A stretch of DNA of 64,000 nucleotides from Heliocidaris tuberculata (taxonomy: Eukaryota; Echinodermata; Echinoidea; Camarodonta; Echinometridae): assembly GCA_025618425.1 (NCBI GenBank), contig CM046836.1, positions 12,135,176 to 12,199,175 on the forward strand, written 5' to 3'. Position 1 is the first letter of the stretch. Every line of letters starts with the position of its first letter. Under the pieces are notes generated by a model. The model ran no database searches, had not been told where the DNA came from, and was given only the letters and a program-made list of their open reading frames with translations. Positions 14,501-28,600 of the stretch are shown one piece after another. Made by a program: the position numbers and the translations under genes.

Positions 14501-15268
14501 CAATCCTCCCTTCTTTACCATCCCCACCTGCCACATTGTCCTTCTTGTTCCGTCTTTTGTAAAGTTTACTCCTTACTGTTTCCAGCTTTTTGTTTTTTTT
14601 TAACAATATCTTTCCTCTCGATAGAAAGTGTTTTTTGGGGGTTTTTTTTTGCTGTGTTTGTTTTATTAATGATTTGTTTGCTTTCCATGGCCATGTATCT
14701 GTCTTCTTTCTGCATCTGGCTTCTTTTTATTTTTCTCCACCTTTTATTTCCTCCTTTCCTACTCTCTTCCCTTTCTTATTCTTTTTTCATTTCCCCTTTT
14801 CCATGGTATGCATGATTGCCAAGTCTAGCCTTTATGTATTTCATAAATTATAATATACCTTTTGCCAGGGACAAGCACTCCTACCAGCTCTGCTTCTTTG
14901 CTGGTCTCTGTTTTCATTCTCATTTTCACATAATTACTCCGATGGATAGTATTCCCTGTTATCTTTTTCTTACAACTCAAACGTTAATGCTCTTTATTTT
15001 GCTTTTGCGTTGTCAATTATTTTTTTTATATTGTTAATTTCACAATAGTTATTGTTATATACTTTGAAAAATGAAAATAAAATGAAACAAAGTTTAAATC
15101 TGAAATCTGAAATCAGAAACTATGAGGTGACCACTGCCAGGAGCTAAAACTTACTTTAAAGTTGAAACGTCATGAAATATTCTTGTGAGTACTTGTTTAT
15201 TATTTTTCTATGAAATAATTGAATATCGATTTCTTTAAAATGAAATTTTGTTCTTATTTGCCTTTCAG

Positions 15269-16129
15269 AAGTGCTCGCTCGAGGACATCAAATCTAAATC
15301 ACAATGCCTAAGATGGATTTAAAATACAAGTTCGGCCTGGTCAACTCGGCCGGGAGATACCTTACCGCTGAGAAATTCGGTGGCAAAGTCAATGCATCAG
15401 GAGCATCATTAAAAGCAAAGCAAGTATGGACCTTAGAGCAGGAAGAGAACAGCACGATCAGCTACTTGAAGGCGCCCTCCGGAAACTTCCTCTCTGCAGA
15501 TAAGAATGGTAACGTCTATTGCAATATTGAGGATAGGACGGAAGACAAGGATACAGGATTCGAAATCGAGCTGCAAGCCGATGGCAAATGGGCCTTAAAG
15601 AATGTCTCACACCAGAGGTACCTCGCATGCAATGGTGATGAGCTGACATGCAGTGATTCCAGCACCAGCAATCCTTCAGCAAACTGGACTGTCCAACTGG
15701 CAATCCACCCGCAGGTCTGTATGAAGAACGTCCAGCACCAACGCTACGCGCATCTCAAAACCAACGAAGAGGGCGAAGACAGCGTGGTGGTTGACGAGCT
15801 GGTACCATGGGGAGCCGATTCCACGTTGACCCTGGTCTACCTAGGAAAAGGAAAGTACGGTCTGGAGGCCTTCAACGGAAAGTTTGTCCAAGCCAATGGG
15901 CAGCTTGCTCGCTCGACTAACGAAGAGTCGCAGTTCACTCTCATCTTCACATCTGGTCACCTGGTACTAAGGGACAACAATGGACGCCACTTAGGAGTTG
16001 ACAGCGGAACCAGGGTTCTGAAGTCCTCTACCAAGGCTGGTCTGACCAAAGCAAATTACTTCATCCTAGAGGATAGCTGTCCACAAGGTGCCTTCGAGTT
16101 GGGTGGAAAGTATGCATCACTAAAACAAG
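15269..16129 (+). CDS. FSCN1: Fascin first coding exon (5' UTR tail plus residues 1-275)
   Basis: The exon follows a clear acceptor (tttgcctttcag, ending 15268) and ends before GTAAGG at 16130. The first 35 bases are 5' UTR; coding starts at ATG 15304. The 826 coding bases give 275 codons plus one base. One exon thus carries beta-trefoils 1 and 2 and the start of 3, like the large first coding exon of vertebrate fascin genes. The acceptor right before the ATG means that at least one noncoding exon lies upstream. GC content is clearly above that of the surrounding intron. Confidence 0.96.
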
Positions 16130-16622
16130 GTAAGGATACAAATACTAACTATCTAAACCATCTTGATCATCATTGATTCATTCTAATCAATTTATATTAA
16201 AATCATTTTCATCAAAATTGTCACAGTGCACCCTCCTTTGCCACTGATCAAAGTCACCTCATAAGCAGGTGATATGCTATCTGGTCTGGCGGCAGTTGCT
16301 TCGGGGTTAATTTCATCAAAGATATATAGGGTTAGTATTGGATTTGTGTTCTATGTTAGACTTGTAGTTGGATATAGTGTTGGGTCCAAAAATTTGTTTG
16401 GGAATTTGTTGTTGAAAATTGACCTGGGAGTAATTTATGCCGAAGTGCCTATTTTATGTATGGGATTAGAGAGTTGATGCCAATTTTCAAAGGAATCACG
16501 TGTAATTGATATTTTTCATGTAGGAACATATTGTGGAATGGAGTTGGTCCAAGTGTTGCCCGCCTTGAATATGGAGGCGGAACTTCCTCAACACCGAATT
16601 CGGTTCTCTTTGTTACAAATTG

Positions 16623-16676
<54 letters not shown>

Positions 16677-19600
16677 TGTTTGAACTGGAATTACAACCAT
16701 GATAATTAGGACTCTCTTTTGACAAATTTTGTAACTTCCCCAAAAGTTTGATATGATGCATCAGAATTTGCTTTTCATAACTTCCTAATATCCCTGAATA
16801 TGTTTTGGCAGACATGTAGCTTCCCGATAATTTACTGATACATGTAGCTGTGAGATACCGTCGATTTTAGAGAATTCTTTGACTCAACGTCTGATCAAAT
16901 GACACGCTCTCCAAGCCCTCCCGTAGATTGACCTACATCCTTTCAGAGTTCAAAGGTCACATAAGGTCGTTTGCTCCGTTAAGCTTTTGCACACGAGCTT
17001 CAAAGTCTATCAAAACACTACAGACGCCCTGTGAAAAAAGTAAACAACACTGGTATGACTGGCGAAATGGCAACAAGTCCCAGTGATTGACTGATGACAT
17101 CAAATTTCTCTTCTGAGACCCTAAAGACCCCGAGAGAGGGAGAAAGGTCATGGACTGACTGTTAAAAATATGGGTCACAGGTCAAAGGGAAAGCTGTTTC
17201 AAGAATTTGGAAAAAGCCCAAAACATTCAGGAAAAATTCAGCATCGTTTGCTACACATCATCGTTAGCTATGCCACTGTCTGTAATATCAGGGAGGGTAT
17301 TCTTGTATCATGTATTTATCTAGCTCATGCAGATGTTTTATGAGTAAATGCAAGATTATTGCTCTTCTTATTACAGAATGTTTGAAAGTCATATGTCGTG
17401 TTTGTCAAGGTCTTTGTTATCTCAACCCCCTAACTTAAGGTAGTAATATTGAAGAAAATGAAACGGGTTATACCCATGGTTTCAAATCCAACCAATGATT
17501 CTACTCGGGGTGGGTAAGCATGTCTTGTGATTTCATTTTCTGATTCAAGGTTTCCTTAATACAATTCCTAATGCAAAATTCAAAGACATGTTACTTAGGT
17601 ATAATTTACAGGGAATTAATCAACCACACCTGGTAATTTTCTAGGGGAAGATGACATGTCAGAGTATTTGTTTTTGTGACGTTCTCCATATGAAAGGCCA
17701 GATGTTTCAGATGATATTTATGCATGTGACATTTACAGGTTTGAATGATTGCGATACGGAACAAGGCTCCCATTTATGCAAAATGGATTTACATCCATGA
17801 ATTTTCTTTTTAATTGCAAGGGTTATTAGTGAAACTATGGATACTTAGCCGTAACTTCCTCATTGGTGATTGCATATGTATTTTTAAAAATTCATATTCA
17901 CCTGTAGTCGACAGAATTCCTTGCATACGTTCAAGCGTGATTGTTTCAAAAAAGTAAGGACATGTTGCCAACATAACAGTGATTACAATACATGCAGGGG
18001 CGGCGCTACAGGGGGGGCAGAGGGGGCGACCGCCCCCTATGATTTTTCAAGTAGTGAAAAAAGAAAAAAAAAAAGAAAAAAGAAAAAGGAGGAAGAAAAG
18101 GGAAGAAAAGGGAAGAAAAAAAGAAAGAGGAGTATTAAAAGAGAGGTCTTAAACATATAACTCTATATTACCCCTGTTATTTAATGGAGAAAAAATATGA
18201 CGTCATCTTTAGGTCGTCTTGCCCCTCCTATCAAAATACCCTGGCGCCGCCCCTGAATACATGTACTATTGTATTTGAAATGAACTACATATGCATGTGT
18301 TCGAATCAAACAAACCACAAACAAAATGTTATGTAGCAATACCTCATTCGTGTTGATAAGATATTATGTTGCCCCTCCCATCCCCACCCCATCTCCCATG
18401 CAGAATAAATGACGCTTTTCTTGATAGCGCATTATGAAAACTCATATAGCAATCTGCTTAAAGTTATGAATACATAGGAAGGATGAAATGGAGGAAATCC
18501 TTTGGAAAGAAAAGCAAGAAGTGTGTTTAATAAACGGAGATCGATGGAGCATTGATAATAAATCCATAGAGCCCTTGGATTCCTCCCGGGCATGATCAAC
18601 AGGAACCACCCCATTTCCTGTACTCGAGTCTCGGCCAGGATGTATAAGGTCCGATAATGATCTCGAAAACCACCTCCGCCCCTTCTTTTTCACCAACACC
18701 ATTTACTTTTGTTGTTTGAAACATCGTCTTCTAATTTTTGCTTTTGCCTTTTTGTCTGGGAGGGCTTGGTGTATAATGATGTGATCCCCCTTATGCGCTT
18801 TGTTGAACCCACCTTGCAGTTATTTTCGTCAGTGGACATTCGTACCATAGTCCTTCTCATTCGGTGATATTTACCGACTTTACCGTGGTCCTATACCAAG
18901 GCATCGCAAACAAAATTGCAGTACAAAAAGTACTTTGAAATTCTAGAAGGATAATTATCGTTCTGGGATCAAGTTGCACATGTACTTGATCACTGTATGG
19001 AGTGATAAAGTGGTGCCTCTTTTGTGCCTGTATGAAACAACTACCTTCTTTCATATTTCATTGCTTCTCCAGCAATAATTATCGATATTGTTTACTTCTC
19101 TGTCATACCAATCTTTAGATGTTTCAGTGCTCATGTATACCATTGGTTTACAAGGGGGGTATGTCCTTCGGATACAATTTTAGCATATTTTCCCAAATAA
19201 ACTGATGGCAATATGTGTGGGTGAACTCATTATTATTATTACCAAAGGATTTTGAATATTGAATTTCTGTACACAGGGCTCTTTAAGCCACATTTGATCA
19301 CTATTGCGTGTCCTCGAATGCAATATAGCGCGTGTCCAATGTGTGTAGGGAATAAACACAATAAATGTGACAGATGCTCTACAAATGGCGGGGTGGTGGT
19401 GGTGGGGGGGGGGGGCAGTATGGAATGTAGTCTGTCGAGAGATAATAAGGCAATTCTGATGTCCTCTAGATATGCATCTGTGCATGGCCCTCTACAAAAG
19501 CCAATTTGTCATCTAATGAACTTATGGTGTTCTACCCGATACTTCAGAGCCTGAAATATTTTGCAAATCCAGTAGAATACAATATGTTGTGGTAAAAGGG

Positions 19601-22600
19601 ATTACCTTGCAAAATAATATTTATGCACTAATTGCGTTGTGTTAAAACTGTAGGGCATATGCTCAGTTTAAATGCCATGTATATGAGGGTATAGTGTAGT
19701 CTTCCTTTCCATGCCTTCTTGGACTGATTTTTCAACATCTCTCTTGAAAAAAGTTAAACGGGACCTTTAAAAAAGTATGACTCAATAACGCCAAATCCAG
19801 AGATTGCCTGGAACTCCATCACGTTTGTGACTAACCCAAGACTGGGATCAAACTGTGTCTGGAAAAGGTCTTGCAGTCTGACGACATTTTATTATGAGTA
19901 ACATCACGACATCATATATGTACTGCTGCTGTATACAATGTGATTGGAACATTCCATGGTGTTATGGGCCCCATAAACTCACGAGACAATTTCAGAGGAG
20001 TTCTTTCGATACAATTAATATTCACAGAAAAGGCCTTATTAGTGACGAAAACTTAATGTATGATTAATAAGAACTAAATGTGCAAAGCAGGCACCACGTG
20101 TATAATAGATGTATTCAGTGACTTTCCTGGAAATCAAACGACTAGTAGTGAATTAATGTCAATTTTCTGTTCCAGAGTCATTTGCCTAATTGAAAATATC
20201 TCGTCAACGGTGAGGTTTTCTTTCTGTGATATGTTTTTCTTTTTCTTTTTTTTTTTTTTGAACACCCACTACACTCATACAATAATAATAACATGAGTTT
20301 CATAAACACATTTTTTCCCCCTTGTACCATTTCTTTCTTTTTTATTTGTAACTTGTATTGTGTAAATTAGTATTAAGTTATTTACGCCGGCCCCATGGAA
20401 GAACAGCGGCAACAATTCTAGTTGCTGCTGATAATGGGCTACCAGCCATGCTTCTTTGTAATATGTTTCTGCAGTATATATGTATTTTTAAATGTTGATT
20501 TATACGAAAATAAAAAGAAACAAACCAACCTAATGTAAGAATGTTAAATATTAGTGATGATAGGCACATGTGTTCTTTAAACACTTTTGCACAAAATAAT
20601 CAAATTTGATTATTATGATTCTCGATAATGATGTTATCACCATCTGTCGGTTAACTTGATTTTATCACTAGCAAACTGATATGGCAATGTTATTACAGTA
20701 CACTAATAATTATTTTATAATAATTGATTACGAGTAACACTTACAATAAGGAGCTATGTGTTTGTGTATGGATTTACACTGAAATAAAATGACCAAGGCC
20801 ATTCATTTCAACGTCTCTTGTACATCATGAAAAATGAAACGTTTTAACGAGTTCGAAGTGGGACGCTAGAATCATTCATTATATTCAGCAGTGCATCATG
20901 TACCTGCAACGTGGTTGATCTTCGGAAAGAAGATGTAAAATCCAGACGGAGTATCTCATTATCCAGACCCATTTCATTAGCCAGGCCCATTTATTTCCTA
21001 ATTCACCTCCATATGGAGGGAAGTGCTGGAAACCTCGTAAAGAAATCGTCTCCTGTATTTTTTCCTCTCTCGTTTTTTCCTGCCTTATCAACAATGTTGG
21101 GTTTCCTTTCAAGATGTGACATCCGCCTTGAAAGTTCCAGTTCCATCGAGGCACCTAGATTAGGAACAAACTCCCCTTTCCTGAATACTAAATCCTCCAG
21201 ATTAAAGGCAATCCAGAGTTCTAGTAATATAATGGATTTGCCCTTCGAAAGAAAGCTTGTCAGAAGTATTTATCTTTTTAATTGTTGTTTTTACCTACAA
21301 AAATTTTCTTGCGAAAAGTTACTGAAAATCACGCACAAATAGGTCTATCGCCTTTATATCTCTTCACCTTTCTCGCTCATCTGCTCATTTTGGGTCTTCT
21401 TGCTATTATAAACTTTCCATCAAGTTCGTCGGACAGGTTATCATCTTTTATTTTCGCATTGAACATTCTGCGTATTTTTTTTGAGGATTAACTTGTGAGA
21501 ATTGTTTTCATCTTGCTAGAACTCGAGACTTTCATATTATAAATCAGACAATGGTATAGTGATCCAGCCTTCATGATGACCTGGTGTAATTAAGTCTTCG
21601 TTTAAAATTGGCAATAACTCATTATTAATCTCTCGATTGTGTACCGCTTTATGACCATTCAAAAGATTAATGCTTAATTACTTGTAGTTGACCTTAGCTG
21701 CTATGACTGATGTTATAATATTGACCTCTAATATGCATATTCATCAAGTTAAAAGGAATTGGTGTGAGTGCGGGTGTGGAGGGTTATTTTATGAGTGTGA
21801 TGGATCCGACCTCAGAAGTCATTTACCGCATCAATATTGGAGACATAAGTGCCGTAATTGGGTGCACGTTCTGTCATGTACATCGCCGAACCCGGGTCTG
21901 CTCGCTATTCATAAGGACCGCTATTCATTTGTCACGCGTTATGGATAGCGGTCCTTATGACTAGCGAGGTTACCCCGCCGAACCTACCCCTGACCGACTC
22001 TAAGCGGACCGATTCCTAGCCGTTATTTTGGGGCAATGTAATTTTTGCTCGGTCTGTTCAGGGAAATGTAACTGTTGTCGACCTTGGCGGTCTTGTCTTG
22101 TCCTCGTGACTGGGGTATCACAATAGTTGATGAGGATAAGGTCATTCGAAAGAGGCGAGAGTCAACCTCATAGAGCGTGTGGACTCTTCCTTTAACTTTC
22201 TTTTTTTTTTTTCATGATTTTTTTTTTCTTCAGTAATCACAAGAATTCATTGGTTACTTCCTCAGCCTTCAGCCCAATTTAAGGAACCAGCAACGAATGG
22301 AGCCATTATATTCAGTTTTATATTCCATATCAATAAACCAGGCATAATACAATGCTGCTATTGTCTGGCTCTGTGGTCTGGCATCATATATAAAGCTGGC
22401 GTTATGCCTTGAGAAAAAAATAGCGGTGGGTGCGGAAGAAATGATATATCGAGTGGTATACATGGTATAAGAGAGAGACCATAAATTCCTATTTCTTTGA
22501 CCAACAATTTCGTTAGAGCAAGGAGTTATCACAGAACTCCTTGGTTAGAGTGTATGACTCATTTGGGTATAATCACAGAGTCGATCATTAAGCCTCGAGC

Positions 22601-25600
22601 TTTTTCTGTTCGTGGGAGGGGGCAGGTGGCGTAATTCATACCTTTTAACAACAATCAGTCCAATCTATTCCGACTATTTAGCAGATCGATCATCAACGTA
22701 TTCATTGTATTGTTGATAAGATAAACGTAAAGAATATAAAGAATAACGTAAACTCGTTAAAATGCAGTTTAGCTTTGCATAATTTTCAGTAGGCTTTATG
22801 ACGAATGTTGGTGTCATTGAAATAATCGATATTGAATGGTACTGCATTGAACCCTCTACGTATTACTAGTAATTAGAATTTGATTTCACATTCAATCCGT
22901 TCGGAACACAGTATAATGCTTTATAAGGTTAAGAAAAATACCAGTCTACAATGATGGTTAATATATATGTATACCAGTCTACAATGATGGTTAATATATA
23001 TGTATACCAGTCTACAATGATGGTTAATACTGCTCGCAAGATTATTATAGGTTTTTCTTTTTCTTTTTTCTTTTTTTGGCAAAGCGTGTGAATCTTCCTC
23101 AATGGGGGGGGGGGGGGGGGGGGGCAAAAAATTAAACGTATTAACAAATTGATCAGGAATGATAGGCTTATATTTTTAATCATGATAACATTATTACACC
23201 TACTGCGCCTTTTTTGTAGGCCCCATATGCCAACGGAATTATTAAAGGGGAAGTCCGCCCTGATTACTAAATGGTTTTTTTTTTAAAAGCAGAAAATGTA
23301 TGAAACAGATCAGTGAAGGTTTGAACAAAATACGATAAGAAATAAGAAAGTTGTGAGTTTTTGAAGTTGTAATCAATCAGCGAGCTGCTCTCCCATTTGC
23401 CCCAGCCCTGTACCCGAAAATCATTAATTTCCATTTTCTCTGAAGAAAATATTCAGTTACACGTATACCTTAGATATAATCATGGCTCATATGGTTTTGT
23501 TGTTTTTTTACACAAAACCTGTATGAAAACAAATTTATCCCTTCATTATAAACTAATAAAATTAAAATTTATGAAAGTTTCTGTACGGAGCAAATGTGAG
23601 AGTAGCTAGCAAGATACGTCACGGAGTTGCCAATTTGTGTTTGATTGATTACAACTTCAAAAATTCATAACTTTCTTATTTCTTATCGGATTTTGCTCTA
23701 ACTTTCACTAATCTGTTTCTCTCATTTTCTGCTTTTATTCAAATCAACGAAATACTAGGGTGGACTTTCCCTATAATCGAAAGTGGGGGAATCGAAAGCA
23801 TTGGCTGGAGCGGGGGCAAAATGCCCCTTGTCCCCATTTGCCATCCATGAGGCTGTGGATTATGACGGAAATGAAAATGTATAAAGTCAGTCAGTCAGTA
23901 GCTTGTTGGGCGAGTGGCAACACTCCACCATGCAGGACGGTTTAAGAAATGGGGCTCGTCTCGCATGTCTGGAGTGTCGAGGTGTCAACTGCGGGGCGTT
24001 TCAAGTTCCCCTCGATCTTCAAGACGGGTTGGAGAGTTTACACTCATCTTGCTTGTCTTTGACAAATATGTCTTTGGTGAGAGGTCATGTTTATAATGTC
24101 AGATGCAGACAATGAACACCACAAAGGCTCGACACAAGGCTCGACACAAGACTTTGGTTCACCCAAAGAAAACACCAAAAAAAATGAAATCCCAGTCACA
24201 CCTCCACTAAGACACCAAGTCGATCAATATCTTGGCCATTGGGAGAAATGTAATATTTTTGTTCGGTATTTCGGTCTAGTGTCGATCTCTTCAGTTCGAT
24301 TGGGGTACGAGGCTGAGCACATAGTGAGGTGTGTGGCTTCTGCAGATACTTGCCAGACATGGCGAACAGACAATCTAAATGTCAAATCAAATAGACACGT
24401 TATGATGGGAGAAATAGGGACTTGTCCTCGGCGTGTTGATATTTCACTGTTTGGTGCAAAAGAAAAACTTTTGTTATTGTGCAGTCAAGTCGGAAAAAGT
24501 TTGGAAGAATTGAAACTTTTGCTGAGAGGCGCGAGGAGGTATTTCGAGACTGCAGATAGGGGCGTGTCAAAGAACAGGGAACAGGAACAGACTTCTTGTA
24601 TGTCCGTATTAAAAGGGTTGGCTTGTCTTTACAAAATATGGAAAACGAGAACATCAGGAAGGAGTTTGAAATGAGGAAGTTTAAAGACGTTGGAATACGG
24701 GATTTACAAGAATAAAATCAGTAGGTACATGGGAGTATGGGACGATGAAGAAGAAGAAGAAATGATAGTTGTTACATCGCTGATACATTTTCTCCCGAAA
24801 CTTATCTAGAAACATGAAAACAATTTAGGGGAAGGGCATGAGGTAGGAAAAACTAGGAATATAATTCAGAACCAGATTTACTCATTAGTAAAGAATCCGT
24901 ATGAAACACATTCAAAGAAGGTTAAAACCACATTCGGCTCGCTCAAAGTTTACACGTAGGACTATACACACGACTTACTGTTTTGATTTATTCAGTGGGC
25001 ATAATGTACATATTATCTACTGAAGAGTCCACTCCACAGATAGACAAGGATTGGTTTGTTTGTTTCGGTTGAGTGACTTCTTTTAATCCTATTTAATCTC
25101 ATCTTGAAGATATGCGTGGGGGAGATACACCCTCTTTTTTTTCCGGACCAAGCCTTTTTATGACACGTTGAATTTCGTTCCTGTGTGTTGTCGGCCTTTA
25201 AACTCTATAATCATTATACAAATGTAATTTGGAGCTCTGGTATAATATAAGCCTATTATTTTTTATTCCTTATCCTAAAACAAGATACTGTTTGTGTACT
25301 TCGGAATATTATTTCTTTATTTTCCCTCTTGCATTCTACTTCCTTTCAACCTGCTTCTTATGGTTTTATCTTGTCTACCACATTAATTTCTTCCTTTATA
25401 TAGACTGTGCTGACAAACCACGCCTTCTTGACCTTGATAATGTCTGCACTTTACTTTCTATTCTCATTTCCTTATTTTCATTCTTTCAAAACTCATTTTA
25501 GTCATTTGTTCGTATCAGCTTTTCTCTTCTGTATCCTCTTCCCTCTCGTTTAAACATTTTATTATATTTTGCTATAGATGTTTCACTTTCACCATCCTAC

Positions 25601-28600
25601 ATTCATAACCATATACCATTTCATGATACCCTATTAGGCCTACTTGGCATATCCATCGTATGAAGCTAAGGACATTATTACAACGCCCTTCGATTGATCA
25701 GAAACCATGTCGTACAGTTTTAAAGCCTTAATAATGAATGCTTCAGTGAAGCATGTATGAAGTAGACCAACATTTGATACCACGTTTAAATGCAGACGGC
25801 GTCTGTATTGATTTTCCCTACATTTCACATCGATCGCAACTTGTTCGTGGGGTATCACAACGACAAGTCGACGTTCAGATATTGAGAACCTTAGGTGCAA
25901 CAAAATATCCATGTCCTGATCATAGTAGGATTTGATTATAGTAGGCCTAGTACGGCCTGCATAATGTATTGACGAAAGTCTCGGCAAAAACTGGCAAGAT
26001 TGTATGCCATTTAAAAAATTAATTATTTGAGTTAATAGTGGATAAATTGAGGACACGCTACATACCCAATTCTACAAAATTCTTGTCATAATGTTTATGA
26101 GCGTGTGGTATATTATGAAAAGAAGTCTTAGCATTTAAATAATTTCAGTTTTGATAGTCTTGTAATTATATTACTTATTATTTGACATTCTCGCATAAAA
26201 GAGAGGTGATCAATGATCATTTACGAAAAAAAAAATCATGCTTGAATTTATTGTTTGCTTCTTACTCGAAAATCAGTGACGTATAATTTTCTATCAGACT
26301 ATCATACAGTCGTGTGATAACTTAAAATCGCAGTAGAATAAAAAAATTAGAATGTAAAATTAAGGTTCGCTAATGACCACTGGTTCGGAAAAAATCTCAG
26401 CTACATGTATTTGTATAATTATGTGTCGTCACTGTCTGACCATCAAAGACCTCTTCCTTTCCACATCATCGGATTCATGGAATTCAGTTGATCTCAGTTT
26501 AAAGACCCGGATCATTGCCAAACTCTAATCCTCGATGACCACAGATCCTAAGAATCAATACCAGATTACGATAATGGGCTTTTTGTATACCTGCTTTCTT
26601 GAAATCCGCCGATGATATAAATGTGAACCATGCAGGAAGCTCGTCAATTTCCTTACGAAACCGGTTTTTGGTTCCTCCTTTTCGAAAATGATATATGTAT
26701 AATAATTATGGGACCTTTACATTTCTGCTGGCATAAGGAAGTAACTACCCCCCCCCCCCCCCCCCCTCCACCCGGCACCATGGTAGAATTAACGAGATTA
26801 TTTTGAGAAATGAAGAACGATTGTATGTCGATGGACAAATACGCATATAGAAGGAATAGGGATGGTGAAAATTACAAAGAAAGATGTCGTCGATAGATAG
26901 TTATATGCAGACTAAACTACACTCGGACAGATTTGAGAAGTTTTTTTGAAGGAAATATGCAAGCACAAGGAAAATATCAGTTCTGTTGTTGACACAGAAG
27001 AATCATAGTTTACATTCATTTTGTCAACCTGAGAAGATATGAAAGTGGGATGCGAGTACAGAGGCTGCGTTGTCATTCTGAAATTATTAATGTTGCAAAG
27101 AATTTATTTTTGGAAACGAAATCTAGGGGCCTACATGTTTACTGTGAAAGAGGGAACTGAATATGAGAAAGCTTTTGGAGAAATGTTTTGGTGAGATTGA
27201 AGTGGGCTCAATATACCTGTTTATGAATTCATTATGTTCATTGATTTATCGTATTCATTGTTTCCAAACCACAAACCGATTTGGAACTTTTGTTATGTGT
27301 TATGTGTTTATGTTTTAACGATAAAAATACACTGATTTCAGGATCTAATGAAAGCTGTTATTCTTATCATGCACTTGAATAAAAAGCAGAAGGAACTCAA
27401 GGAAGACAAAAGAAAAATGATATGTTGTTGACATGCACAAAACGAATCATTTGTCTTTTACTTTCGTATTTTTTTCCTGTCATTTAGTTTAAATGAAATA
27501 TCTCTTCCTCGTACAATGCAACGCAATAATACCATTTTTACTTCCTCATTCATAATAATAATAATTGATATCCCAAATAAACACTGACGTTCCTTTCAAT
27601 TGTCACACCTTCCATTTAGCTCGCTGACTGCAAATGAAAGCGTCAAGGTATGCAGCGGTGTTAGACTGTCAAATTCACTGCGGTTTCACCCTATTCTGAA
27701 CATGCTGAACGCCAAGGCCTTTCAATTCAATCTTGTGCTGTTATTGAATTCAGTAGCACACTGGCAGTGCAGATACAAATACAGCCTTTAGTGCCTATGT
27801 CACTCAACCGACTGAACGTATGAACGATAACAAGCTCTCAGTGCGGGAACTGTTATTTTGTGTACGAATTATAATGAATGAATGAATGAAAAATAATATT
27901 TTGGTTGTTGCTTCCCTTTAACGATAGAGTGATGAGCTGTAACAGTCACCGTTTCTAGCCATTGCGTGTCCAATTTGGTATGAGGTATATTTGATGGTGT
28001 GCTAAATAGTATTAGTTGATGCTCTGCTGGGCAGGCATTAGTATAGTTAGTATACCTCGACGACACATAGGTAATGGAGAATAGTATAGTATGCATCGAC
28101 ACATAGGGAATAGGGAATAGTATTTAGTGATGGAGAACATGATCTTTCCGTACTATATTCATGATATAGGGCTGTAGTCTGTGACATTTAGAGCGATTTC
28201 AGAAAGCCACTTCAGTGGCAATTATTTCCTACCGGAGAGATTTCTTCCCGTTGCAAGCTGTGAAATTGTTTTGATTGAACTTACCCACGACTCAATTGAA
28301 TGTTTATTCTCTTGCACAAAAATAAATAACGCTGTATATCATTTTCTTTTTGCTCTACCCCCTCACCACCCTATCGAAGGATCATACAAAATCACGGAAT
28401 GTTAAAGGTAACAGATAGTTTTGGGAAGCTCTCAAAAACTGTTCGTGAGATTTCTTTGATTTTACTTAATGAATAACATGGTACTAACATGCTGTGAAGT
28501 TTTTTCCTCCTCAAGTGAAATATTTATCGAATGAGAGGTGAAAAATATTAAAAATCCCTTCCCCAAAAAGAGGGGGTGTAAATTCAGACAACGGCCACAC

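Larger units (their letters stand above)
6890..15268 (+). other. Putative fascin 5' UTR intron; no coding exon seen
   Basis: If the upstream exon is right, this 8.4 kb is its intron. It is AT-rich, with no recognisable coding exon. It contains a plus-strand SINE copy (8545-8781), a purine tract (9000-9065), a foldback element with CACAG/CTGTG ends (10746-10905), a second foldback-like patch (11365-11575), poly-G runs near 13148 and 13229, and a 12-bp CpG-containing palindrome, CGGACGCGTCCG, at 7494-7505. A low-repeat, mixed-composition stretch at about 12250-12640 could be regulatory, but nothing proves it. Confidence 0.4.

Noticed and set aside
20911..21342. 143-codon ORF in the fascin intron
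   Set aside because: Low-complexity Ser/Leu composition, an overlapping open frame on the other strand and no recognisable motif; probably chance.
25640..26056. 138-codon minus-strand ORF
   Set aside because: No recognisable domain, no splice context and an opposing open frame; probably chance.
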